Origin: Niastella sp.
Lineage (GTDB): Bacteria > Bacteroidota > Bacteroidia > Chitinophagales > Chitinophagaceae
Length of the DNA stretch: 64,000 nucleotides
Assembly: GCA_016710595.1 (NCBI GenBank)
Contig: JADJVM010000003.1
Location: 186,001-250,000 of the forward strand
Reading direction: 5' to 3'
Both the position numbers and the translations under genes were made by a program. The notes beneath the pieces are model-generated. The model made no database searches. It was not told where the DNA came from and worked only from the letters and a program-made list of their open reading frames with translations. This document shows, in pieces, positions 16,136 to 25,300 of this stretch (within the stretch, counting starts at the first letter, position 1; every line of letters starts with the position of its first letter).

Positions 16136-17578
16136 ATGTTTAACCAACGAATTAAAATTAAAGAACTGCTTTCCGGAGAAAAGACAGATTATACGGTAAC
16201 CGTGATGGGATGGGTGCGTAGCTTTAGAAATAACCAATTTATTGCTTTAAACGATGGCAGTACACAACATAATTTACAAGTAGTAGCAGAGCTGGGCTTG
16301 TTAAATGATGAAACGCTGAAAAGAATTACCACCGGTGCCTGTATTAAAGCTACCGGCAACGTAGTGGCTTCATTGGGCAAAGGTCAAAAGCTGGAGTTAA
16401 AGGCAACTGAAGTTACCATACTGGGTGATAGTGATGCAGAAAAATTTCCATTGCAACCCAAAAAACACAGCCTGGAGTTTTTACGTGAAATTGCACACCT
16501 CCGTTTTAGGACAAACACTTTTGGAGCCGTATTCCGCATCAGGCATAGCCTTGCTTTTGCGGTTCATCAATTTTTTAATGAACGGGGATTCGTTTATATC
16601 AATACACCTATCATTACCGGTAGTGATGCAGAAGGCGCTGGTGAAATGTTCCGGGTAACCACTTTACCTTTAGATGGTAAAGCCCCAAAAAATAAGGATG
16701 GCAGCATCAATTTTAAAGAAGACTTTTTTGGCCGGGAAACCAATCTTACCGTAAGCGGGCAATTAGAAGGTGAAATGGCCGCCATGGCTTTTGCTGATAT
16801 TTATACTTTTGGCCCTACATTCCGGGCAGAAAACAGTAATACCACACGCCACTTAGCCGAGTTTTGGATGATTGAACCCGAAATGGCTTTTTACGATTTG
16901 GAAGATAATGCAAACCTGGCTGAAGCTTTTATAAAATATATTATTCGCTATGCGATGGAGCACAACCCGGAAGATCTTCAATTTTTAAGCCAGCGGTTAG
17001 AAGAAGAAGAAAAGCAAAAACCACAAAATGAACGCAGCGAATTAAATTTATTGCAGAAACTGGAATTTGTTGTAGATAACGATTTTCAGCGGCTCACCTA
17101 TACCGAGGCGATTGATATTCTAAAAGATTGTAACCACAATAAGAAAAAGAAATTTCAATACCTGATTGATAAATGGGGCGTTGATCTGCAAAGTGAACAT
17201 GAACGGTACCTGGTAGAAAAACATTTTAAAAAACCGGTAATCCTTACCAACTATCCAAAAGACATAAAAGCATTTTACATGCGGCAAAACGATGATGGCA
17301 ACACCGTAGCTGCAATGGATATTTTAGCCCCGGGTATTGGAGAAATTGTAGGTGGTAGCCAAAGAGAAGAACGATTGGATAAACTAATGAACCGGATGAA
17401 AGAAATGAATATTCCTGCCGAAGAATTGGATTGGTATTTAGATAGCCGCCGTTTTGGTGCATGCCCCCACGCTGGCTTTGGACTGGGCTTTGAACGAATG
17501 GTGCAGTTTGTAACTGGCATGACGAATATCCGGGATGTGATCCCCTTTCCCCGCTATCCTAAAAGCGCAGCTTTTTAA
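16136..17578 (+). CDS. asnS: Asparaginyl-tRNA synthetase
   Basis: This 480-residue class IIb enzyme charges tRNA-Asn. An OB-fold anticodon-binding domain covers about 10-115 (VTVMGWVRSFRNNQFIALNDGS). The catalytic core includes FRIRHSLAFAVHQFFNERGF (motif 1), the motif 2 region PTFRAENSNTTRHLAEFWMIEPE with its adjacent Arg, and motif 3 FGLGFERMVQFVTGM. The AsnRS-type GSDAEGAGEMFRVT segment separates it from AspRS. Length is typical. It is closed by a terminator at 17587-17611. Confidence 0.97.
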   Translation: MFNQRIKIKELLSGEKTDYTVTVMGWVRSFRNNQFIALNDGSTQHNLQVVAELGLLNDETLKRITTGACIKATGNVVASLGKGQKLELKATEVTILGDSDAEKFPLQPKKHSLEFLREIAHLRFRTNTFGAVFRIRHSLAFAVHQFFNERGFVYINTPIITGSDAEGAGEMFRVTTLPLDGKAPKNKDGSINFKEDFFGRETNLTVSGQLEGEMAAMAFADIYTFGPTFRAENSNTTRHLAEFWMIEPEMAFYDLEDNANLAEAFIKYIIRYAMEHNPEDLQFLSQRLEEEEKQKPQNERSELNLLQKLEFVVDNDFQRLTYTEAIDILKDCNHNKKKKFQYLIDKWGVDLQSEHERYLVEKHFKKPVILTNYPKDIKAFYMRQNDDGNTVAAMDILAPGIGEIVGGSQREERLDKLMNRMKEMNIPAEELDWYLDSRRFGACPHAGFGLGFERMVQFVTGMTNIRDVIPFPRYPKSAAF

Positions 17579-17586
17579 AAATATAC

Positions 17587-17611
17587 TCCGCAGTAACTGC
17601 GGATTTTTTTT
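17587..17611 (+). terminator. Intrinsic terminator after asnS
   Basis: TCCGCAG / CTGCGGA stem with a 3-nt TAA loop and an 8-T run, 9 nt after the stop. Confidence 0.88.
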
Positions 17612-17706
17612 GGTATCAGCAATTGAAATACAGATTAACCTATCTTTAAAATTAAGATAAGAAATTACCATGCTAAGCAGGGCCTCATTTTTAAGCAAAG
17701 AAGTTT

Positions 17707-18801
17707 ATGAAAAAGAAAAATATTATTAATTCTATTTTTTCTCCCATTGATTTTTTATTGGGAACCCATAAAATTGTTGGCGTGAACCCTACCATACCTC
17801 CGGTAAGGCAGGCAGAAATAGAATCTGCTATTACCGTTTTTGAATACAACAGTGAATGGGTGAAAGAAATAGAACTTAAGAATGTGGAAGATTGTTTCCC
17901 TTACAAAGATGCCACCTCGGTTACCTGGATAAATGTTGCCGGTTTAAAAAAAGATGAAGTAGAAAAACTATGCAATCATTTTGAAATTCATCCCCTCCTT
18001 ATAGAAGATATACTCAGCATTGGGCAAAGGTCAAAAATGGATGATCTCAATGGATTATTATTTTGCCTGCTGAATATGCTTTATTTTAATGATTCGCAAA
18101 ATCAAATGGAAAGTGAACAACTAAGTATCGTACTGGGCAAAAATTTTGTACTCAGTTTCCAGGAAGATAGCAGGCGGGATGTTTTTGAAAGCCTTCGGGG
18201 CAAGCTAAGATTAACCAATAGCAAAGTGAGGCAAAATAATGCCGATTTTCTTTTTTATTCTTTAATTGATCTGGTAGTAGATCATTATTTTATAGTAATG
18301 GAAAAATTAGGAAATAAAATAGAAACAGTTGAAGAGTTAATTGTACTATATCCCAACACCCGGAGCCTTGCTAAAATAAATAATTTACGCAAAGAGATGA
18401 TTGTATTGAAACGCAATGTGGCACCAGTTCGGGAGCTGGTGAGTGGCATCTTAAGAAGCGAAAGCGATTTAATAGAAAATCGTACTGAAAAATATTTTAA
18501 AGATGTGTATGATCACATCGTACAAGCCACCGACCTTTCTGATAACTACCGGGATATGATGATGAACCTTCACGACTTATACATCAACAATGTAAACTTA
18601 AAGATGAATGAAGTAATGAAAGTGATGGCAGTAGTTACCTGCTTACTGGCTCCCGCTACCGTTATTGGTGGAATTTTTGGTATGAACTTCGAGCGCATTC
18701 CACTGCTTCATAACAAATGGGGATTTTATATTTCGGTTGCCCTGATGCTACTGATCCCAGTGATGATGATCCGTATGTTTAGAAAACGGGGATGGTTCTA
18801 A
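17707..18801 (+). CDS. corA: CorA family magnesium/cobalt transporter
   Basis: This 364-residue protein has the long cytoplasmic N-terminal domain of CorA (about 30-290; WINVAGLKKDEVEKLC, HPLLIEDIL) and a stalk helix. Two C-terminal membrane helices flank the selectivity signature G325-M326-N327 in GGIFGMNFERIP. The basic tail (RKRGWF) is usual. It should form a pentameric inner-membrane channel for Mg2+ (also Co2+ and Ni2+). Its stop overlaps the end of the convergent DUF2480 gene by 4 nt. Confidence 0.95.
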   Translation: MKKKNIINSIFSPIDFLLGTHKIVGVNPTIPPVRQAEIESAITVFEYNSEWVKEIELKNVEDCFPYKDATSVTWINVAGLKKDEVEKLCNHFEIHPLLIEDILSIGQRSKMDDLNGLLFCLLNMLYFNDSQNQMESEQLSIVLGKNFVLSFQEDSRRDVFESLRGKLRLTNSKVRQNNADFLFYSLIDLVVDHYFIVMEKLGNKIETVEELIVLYPNTRSLAKINNLRKEMIVLKRNVAPVRELVSGILRSESDLIENRTEKYFKDVYDHIVQATDLSDNYRDMMMNLHDLYINNVNLKMNEVMKVMAVVTCLLAPATVIGGIFGMNFERIPLLHNKWGFYISVALMLLIPVMMIRMFRKRGWF

Positions 18802-19325
18802 ACATTATTTCTTTGTATCGGTTTTTTAAATACTGGCACTGTGCTACAAGGCTCACCATACATAATGCTTTTTACTACCGGCCTTAGTTTTTGGGTAATG
18901 GCCACATATGCATCATCCGGTATGTGTTTTTCGCCACAGCCTTTTACCACCACACGTTGATCTGTATATGTTTCATGATGTAAATTATGTATGTTTTTTA
19001 TAAGTATTGTTTTTTCTGCATCTGCTACATTTCCAAAAAATATTTCCCTGGACACAGGAGTAAGGATACTACTAACCAACATATAAGCCCATATCGGTAT
19101 TACCGCATCAGCGCTGCAGGTAAGGGCCACTATTTTATTTTCATAAATGGTTACGTCCAGCTTTTTTAGAGCTTCTCTAAAATCTTTCTCTTTTAAAATA
19201 AGCCCCATGAATAAATATTCTTTTAAATCAAAAAGAATTATTTCATTTTCTGCAGGTAAAAAATCCTCAAGATTCAGGGTAATGATACCACTCTCTGCTA
19301 CTTTATTTTTAAACAAATCACTCAT
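18798..19325 (-). CDS. DUF2480 family protein
   Basis: This 175-residue cytoplasmic protein starts MSDLFKNKVAESGIITL. It contains DLKEYLFMGLILKEKDFRE, CSADAVIPIWAYMLV and VVVKGCGEKHIPDDAYVAIT, the conserved blocks of DUF2480, a family nearly confined to Bacteroidota. The two conserved Cys and the DD/His residues could form a metal site, but no activity is known. Its promoter element TAAATTTG is 4 nt from the ATG. Confidence 0.85.
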   Translation of the reverse strand: MSDLFKNKVAESGIITLNLEDFLPAENEIILFDLKEYLFMGLILKEKDFREALKKLDVTIYENKIVALTCSADAVIPIWAYMLVSSILTPVSREIFFGNVADAEKTILIKNIHNLHHETYTDQRVVVKGCGEKHIPDDAYVAITQKLRPVVKSIMYGEPCSTVPVFKKPIQRNNV

Positions 19326-19329
19326 ACCA

Positions 19330-19337
19330 CAAATTTA
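19330..19337 (-). promoter_or_regulatory. -7 promoter element TAAATTTG (minus strand)
   Basis: Perfect TAnnTTTG ending 4 nt before the ATG of the DUF2480 gene; predicts a leaderless transcript. Confidence 0.45.
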
Positions 19338-19346
19338 AAAATAAAA

Positions 19347-19370
19347 ACCGGCTCCCCAAAAGGAACCGGT
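19347..19370 (-). terminator. Terminator for the PpiD-like gene
   Basis: ACCGGCTCC and GGAACCGGT form a stem with one mismatch. On the minus strand it is followed by a T-rich run, 28 nt after the stop at 19398. Confidence 0.65.
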
Positions 19371-19397
19371 ATGTATGAATTTTCGTATTGCGGAATA

Positions 19398-21527
19398 TTA
19401 AAAAACTTTACTCCTGTAATCTTTAATAGTAGCTTCTTTCTTTAAACTTTCGTACCAGTTACCCATCGCCTGGCTGCGTAATGTGCCCATACGGGCGGCT
19501 AACTGAGCCTTTATTGTTTCGGGGCTATCGTCTGGTTTTGTTTGTACACTGTTTACTTTTATCACATATATACCGGATGTGCCTTCAATAGCAGGAGAAA
19601 CTTTTGATTGATATGCTTTATTAAAAGAAGCGCCAATTACTTTAGGCTCAATTCCCAAACCATTTATCATTTGAGATGAAAAAGTGAGGGAAGAATCTGC
19701 GCCGGCAACTGCTACTTGTTTATTATAGGCAGCAGCAGCACTTTCTAATGTAGGAGATGCGCCCAGTTTTGCTTTTATGATAACCGCTTTTTTCTCATTG
19801 CGTATAATCGCTTCTGCACCCGGCCTTGCTGTGGTAGCATCCTGGGTTCCTTCTTTAATATCTTCATCAATACTGGCCACTACAAATTGGTCTCCTATTC
19901 CAAAGGGTTCGCTTACTTCGCCTACTTTATTTTCAAATACCCATTTTACTAACTGGCGGGCATCTTGCAAGCTACCAATTGAATAATCATTTTCTTTTAC
20001 AATTGTGGGCGCCTGCACCAGTTGCAAACCGTTTTTAGCTACATAATCTTGTAATGCTTTGGACGTTTTTACGGCTGAAGCTTTTGTTGCCTGCAAGCTT
20101 GCATTATTAATAGTGGCTTCACCTGCAATAATTTCTTTCGCCAGGTAAGCAACTTTATATGCCGGCTTAAAATCTTTTTGTGAAATGATATTTATGATAT
20201 GATACCCGAATTGTGTTTTCACAATATCTAAACTACCAACTGGTTTGGTAAAAGTAAATTCATTAAACTCCGGAACCATGGTTCCATATCCAAATGTTCC
20301 TAAATCACCCCCTTTTACTGCACTGCCGGCATCATCGGGATATTGTAATGCAAGTTTTCCAAAATCTGCCCCTCCTTTTATTGCCGCTAAAATGCTATCT
20401 GCTTTCCGGTGTGCGGTAGAGTCGTCCATTAATTGTTGCCCGTTACGATCGGCAGTTGCAATTAAAATATGACGAGCGTGTACGCTGTCGGGCATTTGTT
20501 TTGTACCTAAAACCTTTGCTAAAATATAATCTCCGTTTTCAACAAATGGGCCTACTACGGTTCCGATGGGATATTTTAAAACACTGTCTAAATCTTTGAT
20601 TGGTGCTTTTGCTACCGGTAAATATTCATCACTATATTCAATCACCGAGGTGTTCCTGGCGATAAATGCTTTTGCATTTGTATCTGCTTCAAATTGTGGT
20701 TTTAATTTATTCAGCATATCCATTACCCTGGCGCTGTCTGCAGCATTGGGTAATTGACTAAATGTTACATAAGAAACTTTTCGGCCGGCTTCCTGTTTAA
20801 ATAATTCTTTATGCTTTTGTACATACGCATTTACGTCCGCATCAGTAACTTTTACAGCGCTGTCAGAAATTTCACCGTAAGGGATAGAAACATAAGAAAT
20901 ATTTGCAAAGTTTTTGGCTTCTGTTTTTTCCTGTTCCTGCATCCAGGTAGGATAGTATGCGCTGGCACTTAAAAGGCCACTATATTTATTTACAATCGTA
21001 GATAATTTTAATGGATCTACAATTTGTGCATTTACCGCTTCTTTACGGGCGCCTGTAAATTTTTTAATATTACTTAGTGCTTCCTGTGCTTTGGCCATAT
21101 CTAACTGGCCCGTATTAGGATCGGCAAGACCCTGTTGTAAAAATGGATTAGAAGGATCGTTGCTTAATAATATATGTGTAAGCTCTTTTGGCGTAAATGT
21201 AATGCCGAGTTTTGCTGCTTCTTTATAAAATATTTTTTCAGCCACCATTTGGTTCCACAATTGATCTCTTATTTGGTAAGTCCTGGTGCCACTGGGGCGT
21301 TGGCCGTTCCGCTGCTCTTCCATATCTTCCATCTCTTTAACCCTCTTGTTAAAATCTGCGATAGAAATTTCTTCACCATTTACTTTACCCACATCATTTG
21401 TGTTACCACCAAACATGGTACTGCCGCCCTGGCGGCTATCCATTAAAATAAACCCGATAAGACTAAGCGCAATCACTACAATTACGAAAATGGCGCCTTT
21501 ATCCCGGATACTTTGAATAATCTGCAT
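19398..21527 (-). CDS. PpiD-like peptidyl-prolyl isomerase / periplasmic chaperone
   Basis: This 709-residue protein has one N-terminal membrane helix (about 12-30) after MQIIQSIRDKGA, then a SurA_N-like domain (about 45-180; VGKVNGEEISIADFNKRV). A parvulin domain lies at about 340-450 (ARHILIATADRNG, GGDLGTFGYGTMVPEF, TQFGYHIINI). A longer C-terminal part contains a second, degenerate PPIC-like stretch. This is the PpiD layout: an inner-membrane-anchored foldase for exported proteins, relevant in a genome with large T9SS cargo. A -7 TATTTTTG lies 22 nt upstream. Confidence 0.93.
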   Translation of the reverse strand: MQIIQSIRDKGAIFVIVVIALSLIGFILMDSRQGGSTMFGGNTNDVGKVNGEEISIADFNKRVKEMEDMEEQRNGQRPSGTRTYQIRDQLWNQMVAEKIFYKEAAKLGITFTPKELTHILLSNDPSNPFLQQGLADPNTGQLDMAKAQEALSNIKKFTGARKEAVNAQIVDPLKLSTIVNKYSGLLSASAYYPTWMQEQEKTEAKNFANISYVSIPYGEISDSAVKVTDADVNAYVQKHKELFKQEAGRKVSYVTFSQLPNAADSARVMDMLNKLKPQFEADTNAKAFIARNTSVIEYSDEYLPVAKAPIKDLDSVLKYPIGTVVGPFVENGDYILAKVLGTKQMPDSVHARHILIATADRNGQQLMDDSTAHRKADSILAAIKGGADFGKLALQYPDDAGSAVKGGDLGTFGYGTMVPEFNEFTFTKPVGSLDIVKTQFGYHIINIISQKDFKPAYKVAYLAKEIIAGEATINNASLQATKASAVKTSKALQDYVAKNGLQLVQAPTIVKENDYSIGSLQDARQLVKWVFENKVGEVSEPFGIGDQFVVASIDEDIKEGTQDATTARPGAEAIIRNEKKAVIIKAKLGASPTLESAAAAYNKQVAVAGADSSLTFSSQMINGLGIEPKVIGASFNKAYQSKVSPAIEGTSGIYVIKVNSVQTKPDDSPETIKAQLAARMGTLRSQAMGNWYESLKKEATIKDYRSKVF

Positions 21528-21549
21528 CTGCTCTTTAATTTTAGGTGGG

Positions 21550-21557
21550 CAAAAATA
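21550..21557 (-). promoter_or_regulatory. -7 promoter element TATTTTTG (minus strand)
   Basis: Perfect TAnnTTTG, 22 nt upstream of the PpiD-like ATG at 21527. Confidence 0.45.
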
Positions 21558-21590
21558 GGGTAAAAAAAATAAGAATCACTAAATTTTCCC

Positions 21591-22035
21591 TGTGGATAAA
21601 CATCTAAAATTCAAGATGGGGTTTAGTTTTATCAATTCACATAATGTGGATATCAGGAACAGGGGTAAAATAGCGAATTCATGTTATACACAGTAACTGT
21701 TAAAAACCCTGGTTACATGTTGAAAAACCTGAATTATTCACCCCTAAAAGCTTAATAACATGCGTATAAAATTGCTTATTTGTGTTTTATTCTTAAAAAA
21801 CGCCCTTTACCATCATTTTATCCATAGCCAACTAACACAAATAAAATAAAAAAGACACAAATAAATACCCACCGCTTATTTTAATAACAGTTGTGCATAT
21901 TTTAAAATCAAAGGCTTAAAATGCTTACCTATTGGTATTAAATTAATAATAATAATATGTGAATTAAATGTATATAGAAGGGGATAAACTAAAAATTCTA
22001 ATTTTGCAAGAGTTAGTAAAATGGATATATCCACA
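21591..22035. other. Candidate chromosomal replication origin (oriC)
   Basis: The 566-bp gene-free stretch 21528-22093 is AT-rich and holds a cluster of DnaA-box-like 9-mers (consensus TTATCCACA). They are TGTGGATAA 21591-21599 (perfect), TGTGGATAT 21645-21653, TTATACACA 21684-21692, TTATCCATA 21818-21826 and ATATCCACA 22027-22035 (each one mismatch), with weaker TTATTCACC 21734-21742 and TGTGCATAT 21892-21900. ACACAAATAA occurs twice, 20 bp apart (21835-21844 and 21855-21864), and inverted at 21777-21786. A perfect TGGATATATCCA palindrome is at 22022-22033. The A/T-only run near 21900-21975 could be the unwinding element. In Bacteroidota the origin need not be beside dnaA. Confidence 0.55.
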
Positions 22036-22093
22036 TATTAACAGCCCTAATAGTAATAAGGGTTTAAATAAATAATTAGTATTAATACATATT

Positions 22094-23104
22094 ATGGTAG
22101 ATATTAACATTGAAAAAGCAGAAGCAATCCTTGAAAAAAAAGGTTTCCTGGATATTGATATCAACCCCAGCTTAGATTTATTTGCTGAGATTGAAAAAAT
22201 AAAAAAAGAAAAAAATGCCATTATCCTGGCACATTATTACCAGGAACCCGATATACAAGATGTGGCCGATTATATTGGCGATAGTCTGGGACTTGCCCAA
22301 AAAGCTCAAAGCACCGATGCTGAGATGATTGTATTTGCAGGCGTTCATTTTATGGCTGAAACTGCAAAAATTTTAAACCCACACAAAAAAGTAGTTTTGC
22401 CTGACTTAAATGCAGGTTGTTCATTAAGCGATTCTGCACCCCCTGAATTATTTAAACTTTTTAAAGAAAAGCACCCGGAGCATATTGTAATTACCTATAT
22501 CAATTGCAGTGCAGGTATGAAAGCATTGAGTGATATTATTTGTACCAGCAGCAATGCACAAAAAATTGTGGAAAGCTTACCCGAAAATCAAAAAATTATT
22601 TTTGCTCCGGATAGGAACCTGGGAGCCTATATCAATAAAAAAACCGGGCGTAATATGGTGCTATGGAATGGCGCTTGTATGGTACATGAAATTTTCAGCC
22701 TCGAAAAAATTACGAAATTAAAAATCAGACATCCCCAGGCCAAAGTAATTGCCCACCCGGAATGTGAAGAAGCAGTTTTAGCTGTTGCCGATTTTATTGG
22801 AAGTACTACCGGCTTATTAAAATTTGCACAAACTGACCCTGCTACCAGTTTTATTGTAGCAACCGAAGCAGGCATACTTCATCAAATGCAAAAAAATTGT
22901 CCTGATAAAACTTTCATACCTGCACCACCTGATAATAGTTGTGCTTGCAATGATTGCCCCTATATGAAATTGAATACACTGGAGAAATTATACCTGTGTA
23001 TGAAATATGAAAAACCTGAAATTTTAATGGATGAAGAATTAAGAATTGCCGCTAAAAAGCCCATTGATAAAATGCTTGAAATAAGCGCACGTTACGGTTT
23101 GTGA
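22094..23104 (+). CDS. nadA: Quinolinate synthase NadA
   Basis: This 336-residue 4Fe-4S enzyme condenses iminoaspartate with dihydroxyacetone phosphate to quinolinate in NAD synthesis. Candidate cluster cysteines are C109 in LNAGCSLSD, C195 in WNGACMVHE and those of SCACNDCPYM (283-288). AHYYQEPDIQDVADYIGDS and VYFAGVHFMAET-type blocks (here IVFAGVHFMAET) mark the active site. Length and ends match the family. nadD lies 1.3 kb downstream; nadB is not in the window. Confidence 0.96.
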   Translation: MVDINIEKAEAILEKKGFLDIDINPSLDLFAEIEKIKKEKNAIILAHYYQEPDIQDVADYIGDSLGLAQKAQSTDAEMIVFAGVHFMAETAKILNPHKKVVLPDLNAGCSLSDSAPPELFKLFKEKHPEHIVITYINCSAGMKALSDIICTSSNAQKIVESLPENQKIIFAPDRNLGAYINKKTGRNMVLWNGACMVHEIFSLEKITKLKIRHPQAKVIAHPECEEAVLAVADFIGSTTGLLKFAQTDPATSFIVATEAGILHQMQKNCPDKTFIPAPPDNSCACNDCPYMKLNTLEKLYLCMKYEKPEILMDEELRIAAKKPIDKMLEISARYGL

Positions 23105-23156
23105 TTTTCTTTTTGTAGCTTACTATAAACTAACAGATTTATCTCATCTATTTACT

Positions 23157-24407
23157 GTGAAATTATTCAGGCATATCCCTTTTTTAAAAACTGTATTCCT
23201 GTACAGTATTACTGCATTTGGCGGGCCTCAGGGGCATTTGGGAATGATGATTAAAACATTTGTTCAAAAAAGAAGGGATGTAACCGAACAGGAATTGATT
23301 GAGTATAATTCTTTTTGCCAGTTATTACCCGGCGCCAGCAGTACACAAACCGTTACATTAATCGGTTACAAAAGGGGTGGTGTTCCTTTAGCTATTCTTA
23401 CCCTGCTTATTTGGATTTTCCCTGCTGCTATTATCATGGGGGCATTATCTTTTTTGGTTACTTACTATCAATCCGGCACCCTTATTATGAATCATCTTAA
23501 ATTCCTGGGACCAATGGCAATTGGTTTTTTAATATTTGCCGCTATACGTTATTTTATTGCATCTGTTACCAATTTGATTACACAAATTATTATGCTGGTT
23601 TCTATGATTGCTACTTTCCTTTTTTTTCGTACTCCCTGGGTTTTCCCAGTTTTAATTATTGCCGGTAGTTTTATTACCAATATCAGCAGTAAGAGGATAC
23701 CGGAAAAAGAAGTGATAAAACCCCGTCATATACGATGGACAAATATTTGGTTGTTTATTTTGGTTTTTGTAATTGCCGGATTGTTAAGTGAAACTGCCCG
23801 TAAGCAAGATTGGCGCAACCGTAAAGTATATAATGTTTTTGAAAACTATTATCGTTTTGGAAGTATTGTTTTTGGAGGCGGAGATGTGTTGCTGGCAATG
23901 ATGCTGGATCAATATGTAGAAAGGCCTACAGGTCCCGTTGTATCTGTGAAGAACCCAAAAGCAATCCGATTGGAGAAAGATGAAATTTTAACTGGCTTCG
24001 GACTGGTGCGGGCCATTCCCGGACCGGTTTTTTCGGTAGCCAGTTTTACCGGTGGATTATCATTGAAAGACCAGGGTAAAACGATGCAATTTATAGGGTG
24101 TGTAATAGGTACCATTGCAATTTTTCTACCGAGCGCTTTATTGGTTTTATTTTTTTTCCCGGTGTGGCAATATCTAAAAAAATACGTACTGGTGTACCGG
24201 GCTTTAGAGGGCATTAATGCAGTAGTAGTTGGTGTAATGTGGGCGGCAGCTATTTATCTTTTTAGAACCATGCATCTTGATTCAATAAGTACTATAACCA
24301 TTGTAAGTAACCTGGTAATTTTAGGTACGTTCCTTTTATTAAAATATTCAAAAGTACCTGCTCCTGTTATTGCTGTTTTATGTTTACTCCTGGGTTGGGT
24401 TTTCTAA
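23157..24407 (+). CDS. Chromate transporter family protein (ChrA, two CHR domains)
   Basis: This 416-residue, roughly 10-12-helix membrane protein has two homologous halves. The first carries TAFGGPQGHLGMM and LPGASSTQT; the second carries IVFGGGDVLLAMM and AIPGPVFSVASF. These FGGxxxxHxxMM and PGPxxS repeats define the CHR family, which exports chromate or related oxyanions. The start is GTG at 23157, right before KLFRHIPFLK. Its 3' end overlaps the convergent nadD by 24 nt. Specificity for chromate as opposed to another anion is not shown. Confidence 0.9.
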   Translation: MKLFRHIPFLKTVFLYSITAFGGPQGHLGMMIKTFVQKRRDVTEQELIEYNSFCQLLPGASSTQTVTLIGYKRGGVPLAILTLLIWIFPAAIIMGALSFLVTYYQSGTLIMNHLKFLGPMAIGFLIFAAIRYFIASVTNLITQIIMLVSMIATFLFFRTPWVFPVLIIAGSFITNISSKRIPEKEVIKPRHIRWTNIWLFILVFVIAGLLSETARKQDWRNRKVYNVFENYYRFGSIVFGGGDVLLAMMLDQYVERPTGPVVSVKNPKAIRLEKDEILTGFGLVRAIPGPVFSVASFTGGLSLKDQGKTMQFIGCVIGTIAIFLPSALLVLFFFPVWQYLKKYVLVYRALEGINAVVVGVMWAAAIYLFRTMHLDSISTITIVSNLVILGTFLLLKYSKVPAPVIAVLCLLLGWVF

Positions 24408-24980
24408 AGAAGAATGATAATAATGATTGTTTTCAATTTCTTCTTTTACAATATCTGGTACTAAATATCGAATTGATTTTTTTTCTTTTATTAATTTCCT
24501 TATTTCGGTTGAAGAAATTTGTAGCAATGGCGCATCCATTATGGTAATATCTGCATCATAAATATTTGTAATCGGAAACCCGGGACGGTTATAAATACAA
24601 ATCGGATAATTTGTTAGTATTGCCTGATAGTTTTTCCATTTATGAATATTTTGAAAACTATCGCTACCCATAATGATTGAAAACCGGTGTTGCGGATATT
24701 TTTCTTTTAAATAGGCGAGGGTATCAATTGTGTAAGAAGGTTTTGGTAGCTTGAACTCAATATTACTACCCCTGAGCTTGTTCTCGCCTTCAATTGCCAG
24801 GTTTATAAGCTGTAGCCGATGGTTTTCATTTAACAAAGAAGAAGATGCTTTAAATGGGTTCTGTGGAGAGACTACAAACCATAATTCATTTATATTATAG
24901 TTTTGTGTAATGTAATTAGCAATTATTAAATGTCCTATATGAATAGGATTAAAAGAACCAAAATACAATCCAATATTCAT
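24384..24980 (-). CDS. nadD: Nicotinate-nucleotide adenylyltransferase
   Basis: This 198-residue nucleotidyltransferase makes deamido-NAD from nicotinate mononucleotide and ATP. The nucleotide-binding start GLYFGSFNPIHIGHLIIA includes the HIGH motif. WFVVSPQNPFK, IMGSDSFQNIHKW and LLQISSTEIRKLI (ISSTxIR) complete the signature. It is preceded 21 nt upstream by the FeoA-like gene on the same strand, so they may be co-transcribed. Confidence 0.95.
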   Translation of the reverse strand: MNIGLYFGSFNPIHIGHLIIANYITQNYNINELWFVVSPQNPFKASSSLLNENHRLQLINLAIEGENKLRGSNIEFKLPKPSYTIDTLAYLKEKYPQHRFSIIMGSDSFQNIHKWKNYQAILTNYPICIYNRPGFPITNIYDADITIMDAPLLQISSTEIRKLIKEKKSIRYLVPDIVKEEIENNHYYHSSLENPTQE

Positions 24981-25001
24981 ATTTTAATTTAAATAATATG
25001 T

Positions 25002-25232
25002 TTAAATTTCTTCTACAAAAATATGATCTGCTTCATCTAAGCGAAGGCTTAAACGATACCCGGCAACGGTTATTGAAATTGGGTCTCGCAATGGAGCTAT
25101 TTGTTCTACCGTAATTGTTTCTCCGGGTAAACATCCCATTTCCATTAATTTCAAAAACAATTCATCACTAGCAAATGATTTAATAATCACTTTTTTTCCA
25201 ACTTTTATGTGGGAGAGTTTTAGGTGCGCCAT
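25002..25232 (-). CDS. FeoA domain protein
   Basis: This 76-residue SH3-like protein has LKVGKKVIIKSF, ELFLKLMEMGCLPGETITVEQIAPLRDPI and YRLSLRLDEADHIFVE, the standard FeoA layout. FeoA proteins help the ferrous-iron transporter FeoB. No feoB is in the window, so it may serve a distant FeoB or another role. Confidence 0.88.
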   Translation of the reverse strand: MAHLKLSHIKVGKKVIIKSFASDELFLKLMEMGCLPGETITVEQIAPLRDPISITVAGYRLSLRLDEADHIFVEEI

Positions 25233-25248
25233 GATAAATTTTGAAATA

Positions 25249-25256
25249 CAAATTTA
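25249..25256 (-). promoter_or_regulatory. -7 promoter element TAAATTTG for feoA-nadD
   Basis: Perfect TAnnTTTG on the minus strand, 16 nt before the FeoA ATG; probably drives feoA and nadD. Confidence 0.45.
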
Positions 25257-25300
25257 CCCCATTTAGAATAGCCTTAATTTCGATTTCAGAAATATAAAGT

